Shown: piece after piece, positions 1-8,120 of the stretch
How the letters are laid out: every line of letters starts with the position of its first letter
Numbering within the stretch: the stretch's first letter is position 1
Source of the DNA: Melastoma dodecandrum
Taxonomy: Eukaryota; Streptophyta; Magnoliopsida; Myrtales; Melastomataceae
DNA length: 64,000 nucleotides
Reading direction: 5' to 3'
Assembly (NCBI GenBank): GCA_029817715.1
Contig: JARUPY010000090.1
Coordinates: 372,001-436,000 of the forward strand
Position numbers and translations under genes: made by a program
The notes under the pieces: generated by a model
The model's database searches: none
What the model was told of the DNA's origin: nothing
Seen by the model: only the letters and a program-made list of their open reading frames with translations

Positions 1-129
1 TGGGCACGCTAGCGGGCCGATTGCGCCCGGTGCCGGGCGGCCGATCGCAAAAAGTATGGGATGGCTCACGCAGACCGCCCCGCTAGGCTCGCCCCATTGG
101 TCGAGCGATTTTCAGCGGAGGAGTGCGGC

Positions 130-2622
130 ATGCGAAGCTTGGCGAAGCCCGCGGCCTTTGTCCTGGCCTTGTGGACCGGTGCCGCGCTGGCCGACGACGC
201 GCGGCGGGGCAACGTCCCGTTCGCCGACCCGCCGATCCTGCCGGTCGCCGGGCCGCAGGGGTCGGTCGTGCTCGACGCCTTCACCGACTGGGTCGAGGTC
301 CCCGGCCTCGGGCGGGTCGAGGGCGCCTCGTTCTACGATCTCGAGAGGGCCGGCGCGGCGCCCGTGCCGCAACGTCGCAGCCTGATGCCGCGCATCCTCG
401 AGATTGCGCCCGGCACGACGGTCGAGGTGCGCCTGCGCAACCATCTCACGACGCTCGAGGCGGCCGACCTCGCCGACCCGGGCAAGGCGATGCCCGACGC
501 GACGAACATCCACACGCACGGGCTGATCGTGCCGCCGACCGGCATCGGTTTCGGCTCGAGCCTCGACGCGCCGCACCTCGGCGACTGCGTCTACCCGCTG
601 GCGGCCAGCACGGCCCACGGGCCGATGCCGGCGGGGATGGACCACAAGCCGGCGGGCGGTCGCCTCCGCGATGCTTGCGCGCAGGCCGCTCACCTGCCCG
701 CCGACATGGGCGACCTCACGTTTGCCGGCGACCTCCTCTATTCCTACGCCGTCGCCAGGGACCATCCGAGCGGGCTCTTCTGGATCCATCCGCATCCGCA
801 CACACAGTCGGAAGTACAGCTCTCCAACGGTCTCTCCGGCCTGCTCGCGATCGGTTCGATCTGGGACTATCTCGCCTTCGACTGCCGGGTGACGGCATCG
901 CCCTACGATCCGACGGGCGCCTGCGCCACGCAGGAGGCGCAGCGCCGCGAGCGTGAGCTGGAGCACCGCGTCGCGCACGATCCCGACGGTCTCGCGGTGC
1001 GCTATCTCGCGCTGAAGGACATCCAAGTGCGCGAGCGGGCCGACTCAACGAAAGCCAAGCCGCACTTCGATCTCATCGCCTTCCCGCATCGGCCCGCGAT
1101 GAAGCCGGCGCCCGGCGCCGACGACCCGTTCGGGACCGCCAACGACGCCCGCAAGGCGCTGTGCGGGACGCTGACCCTCGGCAGCGACGGCGACATCGCC
1201 TTCCCACCCGGCACGCCGCGCGCCCATGGCGTCTGCTGGGCGCCTGTGGACCCCAAAGCACCGGCGCCCCGGTCGGGCTGGGTGTTCCCGGTCTCCGGCC
1301 AGGTCTATCCGCAGATCGAGGTGAAGGCCGACATGGAGCTGTGGCGCCTCGCCAACACGAGCGCCGACGTCACCTATCGCCTGCAGCTCGTGTCCGACAG
1401 CGGCGCGGCGCTCAGCATGCAGCCCGTGGCGCTCGACGGCGTGGCCCTGGCGGCGCCCGTCGCAGCGCCGCACGACAGCGCGCATGCGACGTCGAAGGGT
1501 CTCTCGACCTCCGGCCGCGGCGTCACCGAGATCACGCTGATGCCGAGCGCGCGGACCGAGGTGCTGGTCCGCCGCTGCGCCAAAGGCGACCGGCCGGCGA
1601 CCGATCCGAGGTCCGGCTGCCTGCCGCCCCAGGGCGCCATCCACGCGACGTTGCGCACCCGCGGCGTCCTCACCGGCGCGACGGACCAGGACGGCGATTT
1701 CTGGCCGGCCATCGATCTCGCTCGCGTCGAATGGGGCGCGCCCCGGCACGACGCGCAGGAGGTCCGCCACCCGCGGGTCTTCGCCGCCGGCTCGCGCGCC
1801 GCCGCTCCCGCGCCCGCGGCGAAGGCGACGAGCGCGCCGGCCGTCGCGGCCCCGCCGGCCACTGCGCCCGGCGGGGCTGATCCTTGTGCCGGCAAGCACT
1901 ACGGACACGGGCCCGGCAGCTTCTCGATCGACGGGACGCAGGTGCGGCTGATCCGGCTCAACAACAAGTCGTTCGGCGACGACGAAGTGTTCGGGATCCA
2001 CGACGAGCTGCTCGATCTGAGAAGCCATGCGCTCGACAAGGGGCGCGCCGTCCGCGTCGCGCAGCTCGTCGCGGAAGGGGCGGCGCAGCCGCAAGACGAC
2101 AGCGGCAAGGCGCCGGACATCGCCGACATCGAGCTGGGCGACGCCTGCCAGGACGCGGCGGTGGCGCCGTTCGGCGACAACGACGCAGCCGCCATGGCCG
2201 CAGCCGAGGCTGCGTTCAAGACTTACTACCGCCCGTTCGCGATGGACGTCGACAACGTCACCACGACGCATGGCATCACGGAATACTGGCTCGTCATCAA
2301 CGACGCGCCGGAATGCCACAATTTCCACATCCACCAGATGAAGTTCGCGACCCTCGACGCGGACTTCATGGGGCCGGACACGCCGTCGGTCGACCAGTGC
2401 GCCGGCGACCGCAAGGCGGAGCGGCCGATCAACCAGCGCGCCCTGCAGGACAACATCCCGCTGCCGCCGAAGACGCGCGTGCTGCTCAAGATCGACTTCG
2501 ACGGGCCGAAGCTCGGACGCTTCGTCTTCCACTGCCATATCCTCGAGCACGAGGACAAAGGCATGATGGCGACGATCCGTGTTGCCGCCCCGGCCGAGCC
2601 GGCGGAGGCCGCCCCGAACTGA
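130..2622 (+). CDS. Exported multicopper oxidase family protein, unusually long
   Basis: An 830-residue protein that should oxidise a substrate, possibly a metal ion or phenolic, while reducing oxygen at a copper cluster in the periplasm. All four copper-ligand motifs are visible: HTHG near residue 128, HPHPH near 217, HNFHIHQ in the C-terminal part, and HCHILEH followed by a Met near the end, which carries the type 1 copper Cys, His and Met. A start at 130 places a hydrophobic signal peptide (about 21 residues, ending ALA) at the N-terminus and has AGCGGAGGAG just upstream; an in-frame ATG at 61 would bury it. A long Ala/Pro linker near residue 560-590 separates the two halves. Most bacterial relatives are 450-650 residues, so the central region is expanded. 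Substrate not predictable from sequence. Confidence 0.85.
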   Translation: MRSLAKPAAFVLALWTGAALADDARRGNVPFADPPILPVAGPQGSVVLDAFTDWVEVPGLGRVEGASFYDLERAGAAPVPQRRSLMPRILEIAPGTTVEVRLRNHLTTLEAADLADPGKAMPDATNIHTHGLIVPPTGIGFGSSLDAPHLGDCVYPLAASTAHGPMPAGMDHKPAGGRLRDACAQAAHLPADMGDLTFAGDLLYSYAVARDHPSGLFWIHPHPHTQSEVQLSNGLSGLLAIGSIWDYLAFDCRVTASPYDPTGACATQEAQRRERELEHRVAHDPDGLAVRYLALKDIQVRERADSTKAKPHFDLIAFPHRPAMKPAPGADDPFGTANDARKALCGTLTLGSDGDIAFPPGTPRAHGVCWAPVDPKAPAPRSGWVFPVSGQVYPQIEVKADMELWRLANTSADVTYRLQLVSDSGAALSMQPVALDGVALAAPVAAPHDSAHATSKGLSTSGRGVTEITLMPSARTEVLVRRCAKGDRPATDPRSGCLPPQGAIHATLRTRGVLTGATDQDGDFWPAIDLARVEWGAPRHDAQEVRHPRVFAAGSRAAAPAPAAKATSAPAVAAPPATAPGGADPCAGKHYGHGPGSFSIDGTQVRLIRLNNKSFGDDEVFGIHDELLDLRSHALDKGRAVRVAQLVAEGAAQPQDDSGKAPDIADIELGDACQDAAVAPFGDNDAAAMAAAEAAFKTYYRPFAMDVDNVTTTHGITEYWLVINDAPECHNFHIHQMKFATLDADFMGPDTPSVDQCAGDRKAERPINQRALQDNIPLPPKTRVLLKIDFDGPKLGRFVFHCHILEHEDKGMMATIRVAAPAEPAEAAPN

Positions 2623-2635
2623 GCGGCGCTGCCGC

Positions 2636-3484
2636 TCAGCCCTCGTCGAAGTCCGTCGCCGCGCCCTGCGCCGCCCAGGCTTCGAGCTCGGCCAGGCGGG
2701 CGCGGGCGTCCTCGGTGACGGCCTCGACGCCCCATTGGCCGAGCACGACCTGGCGCGGCGGCTTGTCCATCTCGGCGATCTCGATCATCAGCCGGCCGGC
2801 CTTGACCGGGTCGCCCTTCTGCTGGCCGGAGCCCTCCGCCGTCGCCTTGAGCCGCGTGCCGACCGTCTCCTCGTAGTCCTTGATCCGCGTCGGCGTCTGC
2901 TTCAGCGAGCGACCGGCCCAGTCGGTGCGGAACGGACCGGGCTCGACGTTGGTCACCTTGATGCCGAGCGGCGCGACCTCCTTGGCCAGCGCGTCGGCCC
3001 AGCCTTCCACCGCGTGCTTCGTGGCGGCGTAGAAGCCCGAGGAGGGGAAGCCCATGCGGCCGGCGACCGAGGTGATGTTGAGGATGTGGCCGTCGCGCTG
3101 CTGGCGCATGATCGGCAGCACCGCCTGCGTCATCTGGAACAGGCCGAAGACGTTGGCGTCGAACATCGCGCGGATCTCGCCGTCGTCGCCTTCCTCCGCC
3201 GAGGCCTGGTAGCCGTAGCCGGCGTTGTTGACGAGCACGTCGATGCGGCCGAAGGCGCGCTTGGCGGCGGCGACGGCGTCCCTGATCTGCGAGGGCTCGG
3301 TGACGTCGAGCGACAGCGGCAGCGCCTCGCCTTTGGTGCCGGCCGCCAGCTCCTCGACCTTGGCCTTGTCGCGCGCGGTGACGATGGCGCGCCAGCCGCG
3401 GTCGAGCACGGCCTTGGCCAGCTCGCGGCCGAAGCCGGTGGAGCAGCCGGTGATGAGCCAGACGGGTGTGTTCGCTTCGGCCAT
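2636..3484 (-). CDS. SDR family oxidoreductase
   Basis: Short-chain dehydrogenase/reductase of 282 residues, cytosolic, NAD(P)-dependent. The cofactor-binding glycine motif TGCSTGFG is near residue 11, the structural NNAG motif near residue 88, and the catalytic Ser plus YAATK (Tyr-x3-Lys) are near residues 138-155. The sequence resembles the group often labelled oxidoreductase with substrate unknown. The start at 3484 gives the usual short lead before the Rossmann fold; a further upstream start would add an unstructured 41-residue extension. It is convergent with the multicopper oxidase gene, 13 bp apart, so the two are not co-transcribed. Confidence 0.85.
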   Translation of the reverse strand: MAEANTPVWLITGCSTGFGRELAKAVLDRGWRAIVTARDKAKVEELAAGTKGEALPLSLDVTEPSQIRDAVAAAKRAFGRIDVLVNNAGYGYQASAEEGDDGEIRAMFDANVFGLFQMTQAVLPIMRQQRDGHILNITSVAGRMGFPSSGFYAATKHAVEGWADALAKEVAPLGIKVTNVEPGPFRTDWAGRSLKQTPTRIKDYEETVGTRLKATAEGSGQQKGDPVKAGRLMIEIAEMDKPPRQVVLGQWGVEAVTEDARARLAELEAWAAQGAATDFDEG

Positions 3485-3655
3485 GGGCCTTGGCCTCTCT
3501 GTTCTTGAAAAGGGGGGTTGCAATCCACGTGGGGCCGCCCCGGCCGCAATCAAGGGCGCCGCCGGGGTGCCGCCCGGGTCTTGGGTCAGTTTGAAATGAG
3601 GGTACAAGTTTGGTAGAGGTTAGTTGGTTGGCTGGAAGGCGCGAAAGGTCACATT

Positions 3656-3745
3656 GTGAGCGCGGCGGGCCCGCTGAGCCGAATTCCACTTCTCTATCGT
3701 TTCGCTGATCGCAGAAACCTGCCTTTGCTCAAGAGCCGCGGCGTC
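3656..3745 (+). pseudogene. Fragment resembling the N-terminus of a DarT1-type ADP-ribosyltransferase toxin
   Basis: About 28 codons in frame 2, beginning at a GTG, encode a stretch containing LYRFADRRNLP, which resembles the start of DarT1-type (DUF4433) DNA ADP-ribosyltransferases. The rest of the toxin, normally about 200 further residues, is missing: the frame runs directly into sequence that looks like the beginning of the neighbouring NADAR gene. I infer an internal deletion that removed the toxin body. The match is short and made by eye, so this is tentative; the strongest support is the adjacent antitoxin of the matching type. Confidence 0.4.
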
Positions 3746-3764
3746 GAGGCAATACCAATAGGCA

Positions 3765-4427
3765 ATGCAACCGATATTATTGACTTCGAAGTTATCAGGC
3801 TTTGCGACGTCACAGAAACAGAAGAATATCCGATCGTTACATGCGGAAGCGGCGCGAGCGGGGTTTGAGCCGCTACTTGAGATTTCAACGAAATCGGAAG
3901 ACAAAGCTGGCCGGCATCTAAGCGCGTTCCATTTGCAGGTTGAGACGGATGTGGGGCCTGTACCTCTTGAATGCGCCTTTCAAGGCAGCAAGGTTTTTGA
4001 AGGGGGTGGTCCATATACTGATTTGTATTTAGTTGATCCGAGGGAGGCCAAACGCGATACCCGCCTGCAGAATTCAGGCTCCTTAATCGGCTTTGAGTTT
4101 AGAGGCACGGAGTTCCCATTATTTCCCAAAACTGTCTTTTACGATTGGCTCTACATAGGAGCAGTCTATCCGCATAGGGAATGGTTGAAAAACAGACTTG
4201 ACGGAGAGCGGATCTATGCGGGCTTTACTGATATCGAGTTCAATCCCGCCAAATCGATAAATTGCCAAGCGCGATCCTGCGCGCTCTTTGTCGCCCTCAC
4301 GCAACTTAATATAATTGATGCGGTTGTTAAATCTGCTTCCGACTTCGTTGAAACAATGACCACCTCTTCGAAGTCGTCTGATCTAGAAAAGCATAAGCTT
4401 TTTTCTGGCAAGCCCTCCGCTTCTTAG
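3765..4427 (+). CDS. DarT1-associated NADAR antitoxin, N-terminus probably frameshifted
   Basis: A 220-residue protein with the hallmarks of the NADAR family that accompanies DarT1: SQKQKNIRSLH near residue 17, ECAFQGSKVFEGGGPY near 70, PKTVFYDWLY near 120 and FTDIEFNP-KSINCQA near 155. NADAR antitoxins are glycohydrolases that remove ADP-ribose placed on guanine in DNA by DarT1. The family usually has about 20 more residues before SQKQK, ending in a short beta strand. Here an in-frame TAG at 3759 precedes the ATG at 3765, and the frame 2 reading just upstream (around 3755-3790) looks like the missing piece, suggesting a frameshift near 3788-3792. No intact toxin is adjacent. GC is visibly far lower than in flanking genes, indicating horizontal acquisition. 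Confidence 0.75.
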   Translation: MQPILLTSKLSGFATSQKQKNIRSLHAEAARAGFEPLLEISTKSEDKAGRHLSAFHLQVETDVGPVPLECAFQGSKVFEGGGPYTDLYLVDPREAKRDTRLQNSGSLIGFEFRGTEFPLFPKTVFYDWLYIGAVYPHREWLKNRLDGERIYAGFTDIEFNPAKSINCQARSCALFVALTQLNIIDAVVKSASDFVETMTTSSKSSDLEKHKLFSGKPSAS

Positions 4428-4431
4428 CCGG

Positions 4432-4660
4432 CTACCAGCTCCGCTGTACGTCGCCGATTTCCCAAAGCTTGTCGCTCACGCCCGCCGCCATAGCTGGCGT
4501 CACCCGCAACTTCTGATGGATGCGGACGAAGTTGTAATACATCATGTGGATCGCGACCGCATAGGCGTAATTTTCGACCTTTTTCGAGAACGCATTCGTC
4601 AGTCGGGTGAACCGGCGCATGTGGATCGCATCGTGAGGTTCGACCGTCCCACGTAGACGT
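4432..4660 (-). mobile_element. Decayed IS1-like transposase, C-terminal remnant
   Basis: The minus-strand reading 4432-4620 encodes RRFTRLTNAFSKK and MMYYNFVRIHQ, followed by VTPAMAAGV, the characteristic C-terminal part of the DDE transposases annotated as IS1-like in alphaproteobacteria. Upstream, around 4621-4660, related codons continue but a small deletion breaks the frame, and the catalytic core is absent. No terminal inverted repeats were found. It borders the AT-rich NADAR island and is likely part of the event that brought in or truncated that island. The 110 bp from 4661 to the serC start hold nothing I recognise. Confidence 0.7.
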
Positions 4661-4770
4661 GCTCACGTGGTCAGGATCTGGGCAACCGGCTCGAGTTACA
4701 AACTGACCCACTACCGCCGCCCGGGCTCGATTGACAGGATTTGCGGCATCAGGGCATGCCATCCGGCACC

Positions 4771-5949
4771 ATGACTGAAATGACGACGATCGCGCGTCCG
4801 GCCGAGCGGCCGGCGGACCCCCGCTTTTCCTCCGGCCCCTGCGTCAAGCGCCCGGGCTGGACCCCGGCGGCGCTCGAGGGCGCTTTGCTCGGGCGCTCGC
4901 ACCGCGCGCCGGCCGGCCTCGCCAAGCTGCGCGAGGCGCTGGCGCTGACCCGCGAGGTGCTGGCGATCCCGGAGACGCATCTCATCGCGATCACCCCCGG
5001 CTCCGACACCGGCGCTGTCGAGATGGCGCTGTGGAACCTGCTCGGCCAGCGCGGCGTCGAGGTCGTCGCCTGGGAATCCTTCGGCAAGGAATGGGTCACC
5101 GACGTCGTCCGCGAGCTGAAGCTGTCGGATGCGCGCGCGATCGTCGCGCCCTACGGGCAGCTGCCGGATTTCGCCGCGATCGACTTCGACCGCGACGTCG
5201 TCTTCACCTGGAACGGCACGACCTCGGGCGTGCGCGTCCCCTCCGCCGAGATGATCCCGGCGGACCGCGCCGGCCTCACCATCTGCGACGCGACCTCCGC
5301 GCTCTTCGCGCAGCCCGTCGACTGGGCGAAGCTCGACGTCGTCACCTTCTCCTGGCAGAAGGCGGTGGGCGGCGAGGCGGCGCACGGCATGCTCGTCGTC
5401 GGCCCTCGCGCGATCGCGCGGCTCGAAGGTTTCGTACCCGACCGTCCGCTGCCGAAGCTCTTCCGCATGGTCGAGAAGGGCAAGCTCAACAGAAGCTTCT
5501 TCGACGGATCGACGATCAACACGCCGTCGATGCTCTGCGTCGAGGACTATATCGACACGCTGCTTTGGGCGAAGCGCATCGGCGGCCTCGACGCGCTGCA
5601 CGCGCGTGCCGATGCCAGCAGCGGCGCGCTCTACGACTGGGTCGCGCGCACGCCGTGGATCGACGTGCTGGCCGAGGATCCGGCGACGCGCTCGAACACC
5701 GGCGTCTGCCTCAAGGTGGTGGATCCCGAGCTGCTGGCGAACGACGGCGGCGCGGCGTTCTGCAGGGACATCGTCCAGCTGCTCGAGGCGGAGGGCGTGG
5801 CCTTCGACATCGCCTCCTACCGCGACGCGCCGACGGGGCTGCGCATCTGGTGCGGTCCGACCGTCGACGCGTCGGACGTCGCCAAGCTCACCCCCTGGCT
5901 CGACTGGGCCCACGCCACGCTCGCGGCCCGCCACGCCGCGGCGGCGTAG
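4771..5949 (+). CDS. serC: Phosphoserine aminotransferase
   Basis: PLP-dependent transaminase of about 392 residues, second step of serine synthesis (3-phosphohydroxypyruvate to phosphoserine, with glutamate); also used in pyridoxal phosphate synthesis. It is the alphaproteobacterial type, recognisable from FSSGPC-KRPGW at the N-terminus, GRSHRA, TWNGTTSGVRVP, and FSWQK in which the Lys should bind PLP. The near-C-terminal YRDAP-GLRIW is also typical. Starts at 4756, 4771 and 4780 are all in frame; none has a strong ribosome site. The family usually begins a dozen residues before RPA/P-PxFSSGPC, which favours 4771 or 4780. Unlike many relatives, serA does not follow. Confidence 0.92.
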   Translation: MTEMTTIARPAERPADPRFSSGPCVKRPGWTPAALEGALLGRSHRAPAGLAKLREALALTREVLAIPETHLIAITPGSDTGAVEMALWNLLGQRGVEVVAWESFGKEWVTDVVRELKLSDARAIVAPYGQLPDFAAIDFDRDVVFTWNGTTSGVRVPSAEMIPADRAGLTICDATSALFAQPVDWAKLDVVTFSWQKAVGGEAAHGMLVVGPRAIARLEGFVPDRPLPKLFRMVEKGKLNRSFFDGSTINTPSMLCVEDYIDTLLWAKRIGGLDALHARADASSGALYDWVARTPWIDVLAEDPATRSNTGVCLKVVDPELLANDGGAAFCRDIVQLLEAEGVAFDIASYRDAPTGLRIWCGPTVDASDVAKLTPWLDWAHATLAARHAAAA

Positions 5950-6022
5950 GGTTTGAACGCGATCGGGTTGGGCGCGTGATGGCGGCTTGCCAGCGGCGCC
6001 ATCCCGGACGCACGTCCGCCTG

Positions 6023-6784
6023 CTAGCGGCCGATCTGATCAAGCGCGTTCTGGATGGGGGCGCGGGAGACGTGGATGAGCCCCTGGTACGGGTGACCCAT
6101 GTCGACGATGAGAAATATCGCGGTCGCGACCGAAAACGCTCCGAAGCCAAACGAGGCGAGCACGGTTCCGTTGACTCGCGCGACGAGACCGAAGCCGAAG
6201 AAAAGCAACGTCAGCCATACCGTGAGGACAAGAATGAGCGCCGTCGGGACCGAGGAACTCGCTTGCTCATGGATGATCAAGCGGGTCGTCGCGATCTCGC
6301 TCATGAGATCGAGCGCCTTGTTCTGATCGTAGCGCTGAAACGCGGATTTAGGCTCGAGCGCCAGCACCTGCGCAAAGAGGTGCTTCTTCTGATTGTCGGC
6401 GCCGGCAACCGTGATGCTCGCCGACCCGAAACCTTCATTCGGCGACATGGCTCGAGACGCCGAGACGACATCGTCTCGAAAACCCGACCGGATGGCCTCC
6501 GCTTCCGGGCCGTAGTGACCGAGCGCTTCGTCGAGCAAGATCACATCTGCCGCGAGCTTCTGGACTTCTCCCTGCTGCGTCTCGAAGAGACCGTGGCTCG
6601 AAGATATCAGCAAGCTCAAGACGAGTGCCGCCATCATGGCGATGGGGCCCAGCACGAGCTGAACCGCCTCCTTCGTGTCGCCGTCCCGATGAGGCTCGGG
6701 CAGCTTTTGGCGCAACAAGATCCCGAATAGCGCTCCGCCGAACACGACGAAGAAAACACCCAGCGGGATGAGGATCGAGCTCAT
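6023..6784 (-). CDS. DUF4239 (bestrophin-like) membrane protein
   Basis: A 253-residue protein with two hydrophobic segments near the N-terminus (residues 5-24 and 45-66) and two near the C-terminus (about 183-203 and 210-230), separated by a hydrophilic central region. This is the layout of the DUF4239 or bestrophin-like family. Function is not established; a channel role has been suggested only from distant fold similarity. A paralogue with the same LAADVILLDEAL / YGPEA type of motif is encoded at 11846-12619, and a deleted third copy lies beside that one. The gene stands alone here, with 73 bp to the convergent serC. Confidence 0.8.
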   Translation of the reverse strand: MSSILIPLGVFFVVFGGALFGILLRQKLPEPHRDGDTKEAVQLVLGPIAMMAALVLSLLISSSHGLFETQQGEVQKLAADVILLDEALGHYGPEAEAIRSGFRDDVVSASRAMSPNEGFGSASITVAGADNQKKHLFAQVLALEPKSAFQRYDQNKALDLMSEIATTRLIIHEQASSSVPTALILVLTVWLTLLFFGFGLVARVNGTVLASFGFGAFSVATAIFLIVDMGHPYQGLIHVSRAPIQNALDQIGR

Positions 6785-6938
6785 AGCTCCAAAGAAGAAG
6801 CGCTTCCTCGAGAAAAGACAACATCACGCTTCGCTGAGGCACAGCCTTCTCCGACAGCCGATACCGGAAGAGATGTCCGCTATCCGTCACCGGCGATAGC
6901 GAAGTTTGTTCAATGAAGGGAAGCCATCGGCCTGACGA

Positions 6939-7280
6939 TTACTGTGCCGTGTGCTCGAATTGGGCCCACGGGGTACAGCCTGACTTTTGCAGGAAGCCGC
7001 CTCCGCCGCAGGCTTGGAAGCCGTAGTGGATCGTTATCGGCCGGGACGAGCTGAGCGGGATCGTCACCTGGCGTTCGTTGGAGCCCAGCTCGCGCTGGCC
7101 GTGGCCATCATTGAAGTTGAAATGCGTGATATTCTTCCAATTGGACGTAAAATCGATGATGTGGACGTTGCCTTCGTCACGGCCGCTGACGCAGATGCCC
7201 TCCTTGCACGAGGCGTGGGCCGCCAGCGGCCAGGCAAGAATCATTGTCGCCGTTGCGGTCACGAAAAGCCGGATACGCAT
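6939..7280 (-). CDS. Small exported protein of unknown function
   Basis: 113 residues with a clear signal peptide (about 22 residues, ending AAHA) and two pairs of Cys in the mature part, suggesting a periplasmic disulfide-bonded domain. The ATG at 7280 is preferred over a TTG one codon upstream. I do not recognise the family. The mature region is rich in Asn, Gly and Thr and probably forms a small beta domain. The gene is monocistronic; about 420 bp separate it from the next gene upstream on the other strand. Confidence 0.65.
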   Translation of the reverse strand: MRIRLFVTATATMILAWPLAAHASCKEGICVSGRDEGNVHIIDFTSNWKNITHFNFNDGHGQRELGSNERQVTIPLSSSRPITIHYGFQACGGGGFLQKSGCTPWAQFEHTAQ

Positions 7281-7701
7281 CAAGCCAACTCCTATATTGA
7301 ATTTTATACGTAAGTTCGAAAGTAATTATTCGGCCGCCTCGGACATCAACCGAACGGTCGATGGGCGCGATGAGACCCCTAATACTTTGGTTCGATCTCT
7401 CGATGACTGGTCGCGTCCAGTGCGTCGCTTTCCGCGATGCCCTCCACCGTCACTGATCGCATAGCGGGCGAATGCCGATTCCTGCATTGCAAGGTGCGTG
7501 GCCAATCGCGATTTTGCACGGACCGCGTCAAGCCGCTCGAAGCCGAAGGTGTCGCCCTCGATCGCAAGGCGTACTGCGCATGATAGCCGACGCGCTATCG
7601 CGGCATTTTCGCCACGGCCTCACGGAGTTGTGTTCGGCTCGGTGCCTTCGAGTGTGACTGGCCTTAAGCAGGCACGCGATGCGACTCTCCGCACTTCGTC
7701 C
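7281..7701. other. Intergenic region with a possible 48-codon ORF
   Basis: Divergent region between the small exported protein and the DUF2946 gene. The left 60 bp are AT-rich and could hold promoters. A plus-strand reading from an ATG at 7437 to a TGA at 7583 gives a 48-residue peptide with five Cys and the run GECRFLHCKVRG. It has no clear ribosome site, so I leave it as a candidate only. No riboswitch (for example cobalamin) upstream of the TonB module could be recognised. Confidence 0.3.
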
Positions 7702-8058
7702 ATGAGCATTCGTCGACATACGGCCCTCGGCGCCATTTGGCTCGCGCTCGCGTTGTGGGCGCAGCTCCTCGCGCCGCTCGCCGCGATGTCGATGGAGCAC
7801 CAAGTCGATCCGTTCTCGGTCATCTGCACGCACGCCAAGGACGGCGGTCCGAAGCCCAGCCATCATACCCACAGGCACGACTGCTGCGTTCTCTGCCATG
7901 TCTATCTCGGCTGCGCGCCGGTCGATGGGCGGCCGGCCTATGTCGCCCTGGACTATCCCGTCTCGAGCCCGATGCGGTGGCAGGTGGTGCAGCTCGCACC
8001 CCGCCTGCACGCGGCCCCCCGCGGCAACCGTCCACGGGGACCTCCCGCACTCGTCTGA
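7702..8058 (+). CDS. DUF2946 family protein
   Basis: 118 residues: an N-terminal hydrophobic signal segment (residues 8-30), then a stretch with a His-rich HHTHRHDCCVLCH cluster, the signature of DUF2946. The family is commonly found next to TonB-dependent receptors and PepSY proteins in metal-uptake loci, and the His/Cys cluster suggests metal binding in the periplasm. The start at 7702 places the signal peptide correctly; a longer in-frame ORF upstream (from 7498) does not look coding. It is followed by the receptor gene after 62 bp, so all three are likely one operon. Confidence 0.8.
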   Translation: MSIRRHTALGAIWLALALWAQLLAPLAAMSMEHQVDPFSVICTHAKDGGPKPSHHTHRHDCCVLCHVYLGCAPVDGRPAYVALDYPVSSPMRWQVVQLAPRLHAAPRGNRPRGPPALV

Positions 8059-8120
8059 CGCGACCATCGCCGCGGTGCCGCCATCGGCACCGTCTTGTGC
8101 TCAGATCGAGATCCTAGACC

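Noticed and set aside
1045..2550. Long antisense ORF of 501 codons inside the multicopper oxidase gene
   Set aside because: Arg-rich, no domain, no ribosome site; typical mirror frame of a GC-rich gene.
7437..7583. 48-codon Cys-rich ORF as a gene
   Set aside because: Attractive composition but no ribosome site and no family; kept only as a remark in the intergenic entry.
7281..7701. Cobalamin riboswitch ahead of the TonB module
   Set aside because: No B12-box-like sequence or matching structure could be recognised.
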